Positions 22,583-29,896 of a stretch of 38,726 bases of DNA are shown piece by piece. The notes beneath the pieces are model-generated. The model saw only the letters and a program-made list of their open reading frames with translations, made no database searches and had not been told where the DNA came from. The stretch is from Oscillospiraceae bacterium. Lineage in GTDB: Bacteria > Bacillota > Clostridia > Oscillospirales > Oscillospiraceae. Within the stretch, counting starts at the first letter, position 1. Every line of letters begins with the position of its first letter. Location of the stretch: assembly GCA_902767915.1 (NCBI GenBank), contig CACXJE010000010.1:1-38726 (forward strand), written 5' to 3'. The translations under genes and the position numbers were made by a program.

Positions 22583-23173
22583 ATGAAGCTGCTGCTGCTC
22601 TCCGACCAGGAGGAGCCCTATCTCTGGGACTTCTACAAGCCCGGAATGCTGGCGGACTACGACCTGATCCTGGCGGCAGGGGACCTGAAGGCGGTGTATC
22701 TGGAATTTCTGGTGACCATGGCCCGCTGCCCCCTGCTCTACGTCCGGGGCAACCACGATCAGCTCTATGACACCCAGCCCCCCGAGGGCTGCGACCAGGT
22801 GGACGATCAGCTGGTGACGATCAACGGCCTGCGGATCCTGGGCCTGGGGGGCTGTATGCGCTACAGCGGCTCTGCCTGGCAGTTTACCGAGGAAGAGATG
22901 GCCCGCCGGATCCGAAAGCTGCGGCGGAAGCTGAAAAAAGCCGGCGGGGTGGACATCGTCCTGACCCACGCCCCACCCCTGGGCTGCGGCGACGGGGAGG
23001 ATCTGTGCCACCGGGGCTTTGCCTGCTTCCGGGAGCTGATCGAGGAATATCAGCCCCGCTACTTCATCCACGGCCATCAGCATCTGAACTATAAAACCGG
23101 TTCTCAGCGGGTCCGGATGCTGGGCAGCACCACCGTCATCAACGCCTGCGGCCGGTATGAGCTGCATTTCTGA
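22583..23173 (+). CDS. Calcineurin-like metallophosphoesterase
   Basis: This 196-residue cytosolic protein has most of the binuclear metal motifs of the superfamily: GDLKA, GNHDQ, LTHAPPLG and HGHQH. The first motif, normally DxH, reads SDQEE, so the His ligand is replaced. The conserved spacing and the GLGGCMRYS and FTEEEMARRI segments suggest a clostridial subfamily with this variant rather than decay. AAAGAAGGGAC precedes ATG 22583. It stands alone between repeats and the arcA promoter. Substrate is unknown; relatives act on phosphodiesters or nucleotides. Confidence 0.85.
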   Translation: MKLLLLSDQEEPYLWDFYKPGMLADYDLILAAGDLKAVYLEFLVTMARCPLLYVRGNHDQLYDTQPPEGCDQVDDQLVTINGLRILGLGGCMRYSGSAWQFTEEEMARRIRKLRRKLKKAGGVDIVLTHAPPLGCGDGEDLCHRGFACFRELIEEYQPRYFIHGHQHLNYKTGSQRVRMLGSTTVINACGRYELHF

Positions 23174-23209
23174 TTCCACGTCGAGGCCTTGTCAGAGTTC
23201 TGACGCCCA

Positions 23210-23260
23210 ATATCCGCAAACCCATTGTTGGCTGTTGACAAACGAGGGGTTTGCGGATAT
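23210..23260. promoter_or_regulatory. 14-bp inverted repeat around the arcA promoter
   Basis: ATATCCGCAAACCC (23210-23223) and GGGTTTGCGGATAT (23247-23260) are perfect inverted copies 23 bp apart. The -35 lies between them and the right arm overlaps the first three bases of the -10. This is a likely operator; it does not resemble an ArgR box. Confidence 0.8.
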
Positions 23261-23263
23261 AAT
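23235..23263 (+). promoter_or_regulatory. Consensus sigma-A promoter of arcA
   Basis: TTGACA (23235-23240), 17-bp spacer, TATAAT (23258-23263). The start point near 23270 leaves a leader of about 40 nt before ATG 23309. Confidence 0.92.
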
Positions 23264-23308
23264 GTATCTATGAAAATACGGCCTCTTTCGGCAAAGGAGC
23301 ACAGTTTT

Positions 23309-24526
23309 ATGCCTATCTATGTAAAAAGTGAGATCGCCCCGCTGAAACGTGTGATGCTGCATCGGCCCGGTAAGGAGCTGGAGCATCTGACGCCCGGTAC
23401 GCTGGACCGGCTGCTGTTCGACGACATTCCCTATCTGGAGGTTGCCCAGCAGGAGCATGACCGGTTTGCCCAGGTGCTGCGGGAGGCGGGCTCCGAGGTG
23501 GTTTACCTGGAGGACCTGGCCGCCGAGACCCTCAAGGCCAATCCCGGCCTGCGGGAGGAGTTTTTGAAGGAGTTCGTCACCTTCTCTCCCAATGTGGACT
23601 ACCGGGGCGAGCTCTATGAGTATCTGCTCTCCATCCCCGACGACAAGGAGCTGATCCTCAAGACGATGGCCGGCGTCTCCTTCCGGGAGCTGGGCGCTTC
23701 CCCGAAGTTCACCCTGCCCGCCATGCTGAACCGGCAGAACAATTTCGTCCTGGAGCCCATGCCCAACCTCTACTTCACCCGGGACCCCTTTGAGTCCATC
23801 GGTGAGGGCGCGGCCATCAACCGGATGTACTCCGTGACCCGCTGCCAGGAGACGATCTTTGCCCGTTACATCTTCAAGTATCACCCCGAATTCGGCGGCA
23901 AGGTCCACCTTTACGCCAACGGCACCGAGCACTACTCCCTGGAGGGCGGCGACGTGCTGAACCTCTCCGACGAGGTTGTGGCCATCGGCATCTCCCAGCG
24001 GACCACCCCCGAAGCCATTGAAAACATCGCCAAGAAGCTCTTTGCCGACGAAGAAGCCACGGTCCGCACGGTCCTGGCCCTGGAGATTCCCTGTATGCGT
24101 GCCACCATGCACCTGGACACCGTCCTGACCCAGGTGGATCACGACAAGTTCGTGGTCTTCCCCGACATGCTGGACTCTCTGCGGATCTTCGAGATCAAGC
24201 CCGGCGCCAAGGGCAGCCTGCTGATCCGGGATATGGGCGGCAACCTGCGGGACGCCCTGCAGTACCACCTGCACCAGGACAATATCCAGCTGATCCTCTG
24301 CGGCGGCGGCGACAACGTGGTTGCCCAGCGGGAGCAGTGGAACGACGGCTCCAACACCCTTTGCGTGGCCCCCGGCAAGGTGGTGGCCTACAACCGCAAC
24401 GTGGTCACCAACCGGATCTTCGAGGAGAACGGCATCACCGTTCTGAAGATCCCCTCCGGCGAGCTGAGCCGTGGCCGCGGCGGCCCCCGCTGCATGTCCA
24501 TGCCCCTCAACCGTGCCAAGCTGTAA
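23309..24526 (+). CDS. arcA: Arginine deiminase
   Basis: This 405-residue cytosolic enzyme hydrolyses arginine to citrulline and ammonia, the first step of the ADI pathway for ATP and acid resistance. NLYFTRDPF, ATMHLDTVLTQVDHD and the catalytic Cys 395 in GGPRCMSMPL match the family. The length is normal. AAAGGAG nine bases before ATG 23309 sets the start; upstream in-frame ATGs at 23225 and 23270 precede or coincide with the start point of the promoter and lack a ribosome site. arcB follows after 103 bp with its own promoter-like site. arcC and arcD are not in the window. Confidence 0.97.
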   Translation: MPIYVKSEIAPLKRVMLHRPGKELEHLTPGTLDRLLFDDIPYLEVAQQEHDRFAQVLREAGSEVVYLEDLAAETLKANPGLREEFLKEFVTFSPNVDYRGELYEYLLSIPDDKELILKTMAGVSFRELGASPKFTLPAMLNRQNNFVLEPMPNLYFTRDPFESIGEGAAINRMYSVTRCQETIFARYIFKYHPEFGGKVHLYANGTEHYSLEGGDVLNLSDEVVAIGISQRTTPEAIENIAKKLFADEEATVRTVLALEIPCMRATMHLDTVLTQVDHDKFVVFPDMLDSLRIFEIKPGAKGSLLIRDMGGNLRDALQYHLHQDNIQLILCGGGDNVVAQREQWNDGSNTLCVAPGKVVAYNRNVVTNRIFEENGITVLKIPSGELSRGRGGPRCMSMPLNRAKL

Positions 24527-24564
24527 CGGCCTGCCTGGTTCGTCACGGCGTCAAATCGTAACTG

Positions 24565-24597
24565 TCAATTGTCATTTTTCTTGACAATTGATAAAAT
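24565..24597 (+). promoter_or_regulatory. Promoter and inverted repeat before arcB
   Basis: TTGTCA (24569-24574), 17-bp spacer and TAAAAT (24592-24597) suggest a separate promoter. TCAATTGTCA (24565-24574) and TGACAATTGA (24582-24591) form a 10-bp inverted repeat across it. The arms resemble the AATTGTC heptamers at 27076-27100, so they may descend from a repeat. Confidence 0.6.
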
Positions 24598-24629
24598 AAC
24601 CAACTGAAATCAAAAAGGAGAACGAAACC

Positions 24630-25622
24630 ATGCCTGTCAATCTCAGAGGACGCAACTTCCTGAAGCTGCTCGACTACACCCCCGAAGAAATCCGCTATCT
24701 GCTGGACCTGGCTCACGAGTTCAAGCGTATGAAGATGGCCGGTGTTCCCCACCGCTATCTCGCCGGCAAGAACATCGTCCTGCTGTTCGAAAAGACTTCC
24801 ACCCGTACCCGCTGCTCCTTTGAGGTAGCCGGCATGGATCTCGGCTGCGGCGTGACCTACCTGGATCCCGGCAGCTCCCAGATGGGCAAGAAGGAATCCA
24901 TCGCCGATACCGCCCGCGTCCTGGGCCGCATCTATGACGGCATCGAGTACCGCGGCTTCGATCAGAGCATCGTGGAAGACATTGCCAAGTACGCCGGCGT
25001 GCCCGTGTGGAACGGCCTGACCAACCAGTTCCATCCCACTCAGATGCTGGCCGACGTCATGACCATCGAAGAGCACTTCGGCTACCTGAAGGGCATCAAC
25101 TTCACCTTCGTGGGCGACGCCCGCAACAACGTTGCCAACTCTCTGATGGTTGTCTCCGCCAAGATGGGCATCAACTTCACCGCCTGCGGCCCCAAGGAGC
25201 TGTGGCCCGAGGAGAGCCTGGTGGAGGAGTGCAAGAAGATCGCCGCCGAGCACGGCTGCACCATCCGCATGACCGATGACGTGAAGGAAGGCACCACCGG
25301 CGCCGACGTCATCTACACCGACATTTGGCTGTCCATGGGCGAGCCCGACGAGATCTGGGCCAAGCGCATTGCCCTGCTGAAGGACTACCAGGTCAACAAG
25401 GAACTGATGGCCAACGCCAAGCCCGAAGCCATCTTCCTGCACTGCCTGCCCTCCTTCCACGACACCAAGACCACCATCGGCGCCGACATTGCCAAGAAGT
25501 TCGGCGTCAACGAGATGGAAGTCTCCGACGAGGTCTTCGAGTCCAAGCAGTCCAAGGTTTTCGACGAGGCCGAGAACCGGATGCACACCATCAAGGCTGT
25601 CATCTACGCCACCCTCTGCTGA
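24630..25622 (+). CDS. arcB: Ornithine carbamoyltransferase, catabolic type
   Basis: This 330-residue cytosolic enzyme converts citrulline and phosphate to ornithine and carbamoyl phosphate when it works after ArcA. The carbamoyl phosphate site is [13 protein letters not shown] (about 54-66), then [10 protein letters not shown] and HCLPSFHD, whose Cys binds ornithine. The [14 protein letters not shown] region and length fit the ArcB branch. AAAAGGAGAACG precedes ATG 24630. Lying just after arcA it is best read as catabolic, although argF-type biosynthetic use cannot be excluded. Carbamate kinase must be elsewhere. A strong terminator follows. Confidence 0.95.
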   Translation: MPVNLRGRNFLKLLDYTPEEIRYLLDLAHEFKRMKMAGVPHRYLAGKNIVLLFEKTSTRTRCSFEVAGMDLGCGVTYLDPGSSQMGKKESIADTARVLGRIYDGIEYRGFDQSIVEDIAKYAGVPVWNGLTNQFHPTQMLADVMTIEEHFGYLKGINFTFVGDARNNVANSLMVVSAKMGINFTACGPKELWPEESLVEECKKIAAEHGCTIRMTDDVKEGTTGADVIYTDIWLSMGEPDEIWAKRIALLKDYQVNKELMANAKPEAIFLHCLPSFHDTKTTIGADIAKKFGVNEMEVSDEVFESKQSKVFDEAENRMHTIKAVIYATLC

Positions 25623-25650
25623 TTGTAGAATTGCGCTGCAATTGCACAAG

Positions 25651-25684
25651 AAAAGAGCACCGGAGCAATCCGGTGCTCTTTTCG
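25651..25684 (+). terminator. Terminator of arcB
   Basis: AAAAGAGCACCGG (25651-25663), loop AGCAAT, CCGGTGCTCTTTT (25670-25682). The 13-bp perfect stem with A-tract and T-tract is a good intrinsic terminator and could work in both directions. Confidence 0.92.
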
Positions 25685-25717
25685 TATCCAGGGAACAGGG
25701 ACTGAGGAAAACGTTGT

Positions 25718-25838
25718 GTAGCGGCGCACAGTGTGCGCCACGGTTTCTGTGCTGTAGCGCGGGCAATTTGCCCGCTGGTTCAGGCAACAGGGTCGCCGTA
25801 GGGGCCGGCGTCCTCGACGGCCCGCAGATCGAGGCCTA
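25718..25838. repeat. REP cluster between convergent genes
   Basis: Three palindromes: GGCGCACAGTGTGCGCC (25723-25739), GCGGGCAATTTGCCCGC (25759-25775, family B, same as those flanking the transposase) and GTAGGGGCCGGCGTCCTCGA with its partner (25797-25838). A GGCAACAGGG unit lies at 25783. The last palindrome abuts and supplies the stop codon of the peptidase E gene. Confidence 0.85.
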
Positions 25839-26543
25839 CGCCTCGTTTTTGCTGATCTGCACGATCTCCCCGTCCGCGATCCGATAGGCCTCGCCGCAAA
25901 CGGTTTCGTTCCCGGCGGCGTCCTTGAAGATATAGCTGCCGTCGTTCAGCGCCAGCAGCGGCCAGCGGCGGCTGCCTTCCAGCAGCAGCGCCTCCACGGT
26001 GCCGCCGTTGGGCGTCGGCTGGCTGCGGAGGTACTGGAAATGCGGAATGAGATGGTGTTCCGTCAAGCCCAGCCCCTGCAGTACGGGCCATTGGTCAGGG
26101 TCCATCGGGTCCTCGGGTGCTTCCGGCGGCACCAGAACCGTATCGGCGGAGTTCATGGAGCCGGCACTGATTCCCACCAGCACCCCGTTCCAGCCCTGCA
26201 GCAGCCCTTTCAGACCAATCCGTTCAAAGAACCGGCTCTGTACAGGGATCTCGCCGCCGGAGAGAATGATCAGATTCGCCCCGGCCACAAGCCGGGCCGC
26301 GTCTTTGGCGTTCAGATCGTCCAGGATGGTATATGCCTCCACGGGAAATCCGGCGTTCACAAAGGCGTCCCGGACTTCCAGGGCAAAGGGAACCGTGGTT
26401 TCGCGGGTCGCCGGATCGTTAGCCACCCAGAGGCCCCGGACCGGCCCGGGCAGGGCAGCCTTCAGCCGATCCACAAAGTGATTTTCGGTGTAGAGCGCCG
26501 GGGTCTGATAGGGCCCCGTGGCACTGGTCAGAAAACAGATCAT
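25836..26543 (-). CDS. Peptidase E (S51)-like hydrolase
   Basis: This 235-residue protein belongs to the class I glutamine-amidotransferase-like fold shared by dipeptidase E and cyanophycinase. The nucleophile is the Ser in GISAGSMN (about 133), preceded by LIILSGGEIPVQ. A His in GLTEHHLIPHF is a candidate triad partner. ATG 26543 has GAGGAG six bases upstream; the longer frame from 26579 begins before that site. Family members cut Asp-X dipeptides or cyanophycin-like peptides; the substrate here is unknown. The stop TAG is the first triplet of a REP palindrome. Confidence 0.82.
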   Translation of the reverse strand: MICFLTSATGPYQTPALYTENHFVDRLKAALPGPVRGLWVANDPATRETTVPFALEVRDAFVNAGFPVEAYTILDDLNAKDAARLVAGANLIILSGGEIPVQSRFFERIGLKGLLQGWNGVLVGISAGSMNSADTVLVPPEAPEDPMDPDQWPVLQGLGLTEHHLIPHFQYLRSQPTPNGGTVEALLLEGSRRWPLLALNDGSYIFKDAAGNETVCGEAYRIADGEIVQISKNEA

Positions 26544-26718
26544 GTTACTCCTCCTATGCAGATTCCAGGGGGGCATCAAACATCCCGGGGTTCGTACAAA
26601 CCTCCCCTAACGCTCGTTAACAGGGAACAGGCTTGGATCTGCCGCAAGGATAATCTGCCCCCACAGGGTTGATCCTTCCTTTTTCCGGCCTTGAAAGGTG
26701 TCTTCACGCGTCCCGGTG

Positions 26719-27015
26719 TCAACCGAAAAAGAGCGCTGCCTTGGAGGAGACCGGTGCTTCCGGAGGTCCCGGGTGATAGAAGAAGATCAGGGAAATTAAT
26801 AGCCCGGTCAATACGATGCCCGCAATCACTGTCAGAACGATCGCAAAGGATCGGGCGACGACATACTTGTGCTGACGTTCCCTGCGGGACTCCTCGCTTC
26901 CGGCAAATCGGGCATGTTTCCGATCATGCAGGCAAATGATCCACGCTGCTATGGCCAGGAAGAACAGGAAATTCGGCAAACCAATCAAGAAGAAATAAAA
27001 GGCATCTATACGCAT
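26719..27015 (-). CDS. Small two-helix membrane protein, unknown
   Basis: A 98-residue protein with two hydrophobic helices (about 5-26, FYFFLIGLPNFLFFLAIAAW, and about 58-82) separated by a basic, polar stretch (HDRKHARFAGSEESRRERQH) that should face the cytosol. I did not recognise a family. Starts at 27015 or 27027 are possible; AGGA lies eleven bases before 27015. Hydrophobic pattern and codon use support a real gene, but no neighbour gives a role. Confidence 0.6.
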   Translation of the reverse strand: MRIDAFYFFLIGLPNFLFFLAIAAWIICLHDRKHARFAGSEESRRERQHKYVVARSFAIVLTVIAGIVLTGLLISLIFFYHPGPPEAPVSSKAALFFG

Positions 27016-27038
27016 TTGCGAACACATCCTGTTCTGTG

Positions 27039-27105
27039 TTTGGCAGATTGCAATCTGCAAAACACAATCAATTCTCAATTCTCAATTGTCAATTGTCAAT
27101 TGTCC
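27039..27105. repeat. Hairpin core copy (8th) and AATTGTC/AATTCTC heptamer array
   Basis: The core is GCAGATTGCAATCTGC (27043-27058) with nearly paired flanks. A 7-bp array follows (27069-27105; AATTCTC, then AATTGTC units). The array enters the 3' end of aspS and provides its TGA stop. Confidence 0.88.
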
Positions 27106-28853
27106 TCGTCCTTGACGATGGCGATATGCAGCTCGTCCAGCTGCTTCTGGGTGACGGTGCCGGGGGCGTCCATCATCACGTCCTGGGCGTTCTTGTTCAT
27201 GGGGAAGGGAATGACCTCCCGGATGGTGTCCACGCCGGCCAGCAGCATGACCATCCGGTCCACGCCGGGCGCCACGCCCGCGTGGGGAGGCGCGCCGTAG
27301 CAGAAGGCGTTGTACATGGCCGGGAACTTGGCCTTCACGTCCTCTTCACCCAGACGGACGAATTCAAAGGCCTTGATCATGATCTCGGGATCATGGTTCC
27401 GAACCGCGCCGGAGGACAACTCCACGCCGTTACAGACGATGTCGTACTGCTGGGCCAGGATGCTCAGGGGGTCGATCTCGCCCCGTTCGGCCTTCAGCAG
27501 GGTCTCCAGGCCGCCCTCGGGCATGGAGAAGGGGTTGTGGCAGAATTCCAGCTCGCCGCTCTCCTCGCCGATCTCATACATGGGGAAGTCCACGATCCAG
27601 CAGAACTCATACCGCTCCTTGTCAAAGTGACCGGGGCAGGCGGCGCCGAAGGTCTTGATGATGACGCCGATGTTCTTGGTCTCGGTGGCCAGCACCACCA
27701 GGGTGTTGGGCCGGAGGTCCAGCAGAGCCTTGGCCTTCTCGCCGTCCACGAACTTGGCCACGCCGCCGGCGATGGCGCCGGTCTCGTCGGTCTTGAACCA
27801 GTAGCCCTTGGTGCCGCTCTGGACCTCGCAGTCCGTCAGCAGCTTTTCAATCTGCTTCCGGGTCAGACTACAGTCGGTGATGGGCACGGCCCGGACGGTC
27901 TTGCCCTGGAAGGGGGCGAACTCGGTGTTCTCAAAGAGGGCGGTGACGTTCTTGGCGGTCAGGTCGATGCGGAGGTCCGGCTTGTCGGAGCCGTAGGTCT
28001 CCAGGGCTTCCAGATAGGGGATGCGCTTGAAGGGAGGCTTGCTGGCGATGTCGTACTTGCCGTACTTGGCAAAGATGGGGGGCAGGACCTCCTCCAGCAC
28101 CGCGAACACGTCCTCCTGGGTGGCGAAGGCCATTTCCATGTCCATCTGGTAGAACTCGCCGGGGCTCCGGTCGCCTCTGGCGTCCTCATCCCGGAAGCAG
28201 GGGGCGATCTGGAAATAGCGGTCAAAGCCGGAGGTCATCAGCAGCTGCTTGAACTGCTGGGGGGCCTGGGGCAGGGCGTAGAACTTGCCGGGGTGCTTCC
28301 GGGCGGGAACCAGGTAGTCCCGGGCGCCCTCGGGGGAGGACACCGTCAGAATGGGGGTGGTGATCTCCAGGAAGCCCCGCTCCAGCATGGCCTGCCGCAG
28401 GGCGGCGATCACGTTGCAGCGGAGGATGATGTTCTCCTTCACGGCGGGATTCCGCAGATCCAGATAGCGGTACTTCAGCCGGGCGGTCTCGTCGGCCTCC
28501 TTGCTGCGGTTGATCTCAAAGGGCAGCTCGTTGTAGCGGCAGCGGCCCAGGACCTCGATTTTGGAGGGGACGATCTCGATCTCGCCGGTGGGCAGCTTGG
28601 GGTTCTTGGAATCCCGTTCCCGAACCAGGCCCTCCACCGCAATGGTGGATTCCTTGTTGATGGACTTGATGATGTTCATCATGTCCTCGGTCTCGATGAC
28701 CACCTGGGTGGTGCCGTAGAAGTCCCGGACCACCACAAAGGCGAAGTTGGCGCCGACGGTACGGACGTTCTCCATCCAGCCGGCAATGCGGACCTGCTTG
28801 CCCGCGTCGGAGAGCCGCAGCTCCCCACAGGTATGGGTTCTGTTTTGGGTCAT
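27096..28853 (-). CDS. aspS: Aspartyl-tRNA synthetase
   Basis: This 585-residue cytosolic class II synthetase charges tRNA-Asp. It shows an N-terminal OB fold (about 1-105; TCGELRLSDAGKQVRIAGW), motif 2 FRDEDARGDRSPGEFYQMD, the bacterial GAD insertion (about 285-420), and motif 3 GVAPGVDRMVMLLAG near the C-terminus. The length is standard for bacteria. GAGGT lies upstream of ATG 28853. It is the last gene of the hisS cluster, 26 bp after the SGNH gene. Its last codons (VKDEDN) and stop run into an AATTGAC heptamer array. Confidence 0.97.
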   Translation of the reverse strand: MTQNRTHTCGELRLSDAGKQVRIAGWMENVRTVGANFAFVVVRDFYGTTQVVIETEDMMNIIKSINKESTIAVEGLVRERDSKNPKLPTGEIEIVPSKIEVLGRCRYNELPFEINRSKEADETARLKYRYLDLRNPAVKENIILRCNVIAALRQAMLERGFLEITTPILTVSSPEGARDYLVPARKHPGKFYALPQAPQQFKQLLMTSGFDRYFQIAPCFRDEDARGDRSPGEFYQMDMEMAFATQEDVFAVLEEVLPPIFAKYGKYDIASKPPFKRIPYLEALETYGSDKPDLRIDLTAKNVTALFENTEFAPFQGKTVRAVPITDCSLTRKQIEKLLTDCEVQSGTKGYWFKTDETGAIAGGVAKFVDGEKAKALLDLRPNTLVVLATETKNIGVIIKTFGAACPGHFDKERYEFCWIVDFPMYEIGEESGELEFCHNPFSMPEGGLETLLKAERGEIDPLSILAQQYDIVCNGVELSSGAVRNHDPEIMIKAFEFVRLGEEDVKAKFPAMYNAFCYGAPPHAGVAPGVDRMVMLLAGVDTIREVIPFPMNKNAQDVMMDAPGTVTQKQLDELHIAIVKDEDN

Positions 28854-28879
28854 GTATGTTTACCTCTTTTTCAAGATGA

Positions 28880-29884
28880 TTAACGGGAATTGCTTCCGTT
28901 GAGATTCAAGTAGGCCAGCCGGGCCTGCCAAAGCGCCTCATCTGCGCCGGGGGTGGGCTCTACGCCCAAATCGGAAAGGTAGCCGCACAGGAAGCGTGTG
29001 AATTTAACCGCGCCGTTCTGGTTGAAGTGCAGACTGTCGTACCAATCTGTTTCATTGTCGATTCCGATCTCCGGGATGAGATCCGTCCAGTCCTCCACGG
29101 CCAGGCAGGGCAGCGCACGCAGGTCGGAAACGAGCCTTTCACTCTGGGCTTCTGTATAATCCTGCATCGTTGGGGTCACAAAAAAGACGCAGGCAATGCC
29201 ATTTTCCTGACAGAGCTCAGCGATCTGTCGGAAGTAATCCAGATTATACAGGTATATTTCATTGCCTGGCTCCACGTTGGGGATCCGGAATTTCCGCTCG
29301 GTCTGCGGGACAGCCTTGGATAACGGAGTATAGCCGCAGAGCATGGTTCCGTCCTGTTCCGGGGGCTTGTCATCGGCCTTGTCATAGATGCGGTAGTGGA
29401 ATTCCTGCAGCGGATACAGCGCCAGCTCCAAAATCCCCTCCTCGCAGGCGGCGCCGGCCAGAACGCGGTTGAAAGAGCCCGGCATGTAGGAAACATTGGT
29501 TTTGGAATGATCCTCGTTGATGCCAAAGTAGGCGGCGGAAGCTTCCACAAACACATACTTCGGGTGCTGGGTCCGAAGACTTTCCCGGAGGTAGTAATAG
29601 GTCAGCGAGGCAGTCTGCGAGGGACCGGCGTTGACAAAGGATGTGGCTCCGGTTTCCTCATAGATGACAGCCGGGATCACGTCGCAGTAGACACGGGAGC
29701 TGCCCAGGAAAAGAATGTCCACAGAGTCTTCCTCCTCCTGCAGGTAGGAGGTCCAGACGGACCCATAGACCGTCCGCTCCGGCATCAGCCAATAACCCAG
29801 CCGGAAAAGCAGCGTCCACAGAAGGACAACAGACAGGGCGAGGACCGCCAGCTCGTAGAGGATCCGCCAAAGCTTACGTTTCAT
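28880..29884 (-). CDS. Membrane-anchored SGNH-type hydrolase or acetyltransferase
   Basis: This 334-residue protein has one N-terminal membrane helix (about 8-32) and an extracytoplasmic SGNH domain. The nucleophile block is FLGSSRV (Ser 62 or 63) and the Asp/His block is DSLHF (D283, H286). It follows an AlgI-type MBOAT gene by 12 bp, a pairing known from AlgI/AlgJ-X, PatA/PatB and DltB/DltD. In these systems the MBOAT protein moves an acyl group across the membrane and the SGNH protein attaches it to a cell-wall polymer. GAGGAGG stands before ATG 29884. The acceptor is unknown: peptidoglycan, teichoic acid or exopolysaccharide. Confidence 0.85.
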   Translation of the reverse strand: MKRKLWRILYELAVLALSVVLLWTLLFRLGYWLMPERTVYGSVWTSYLQEEEDSVDILFLGSSRVYCDVIPAVIYEETGATSFVNAGPSQTASLTYYYLRESLRTQHPKYVFVEASAAYFGINEDHSKTNVSYMPGSFNRVLAGAACEEGILELALYPLQEFHYRIYDKADDKPPEQDGTMLCGYTPLSKAVPQTERKFRIPNVEPGNEIYLYNLDYFRQIAELCQENGIACVFFVTPTMQDYTEAQSERLVSDLRALPCLAVEDWTDLIPEIGIDNETDWYDSLHFNQNGAVKFTRFLCGYLSDLGVEPTPGADEALWQARLAYLNLNGSNSR

Positions 29885-29896
29885 ATGGGCGCCTCC

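Noticed and set aside
23210-23260. Invertible promoter at arcA
   Set aside because: The interval of 23 bp is too short for known DNA invertases, so an operator is the likelier reading.
23225-23308. Longer arcA starting at 23225 or 23270
   Set aside because: The first is upstream of the promoter's -35 and the second coincides with the predicted start point; neither has a ribosome site.
24581-24586. TTGACA before arcB as the -35 element
   Set aside because: No -10-like sequence lies 16-18 bp downstream; TTGTCA at 24569 with TAAAAT at 24592 fits better.
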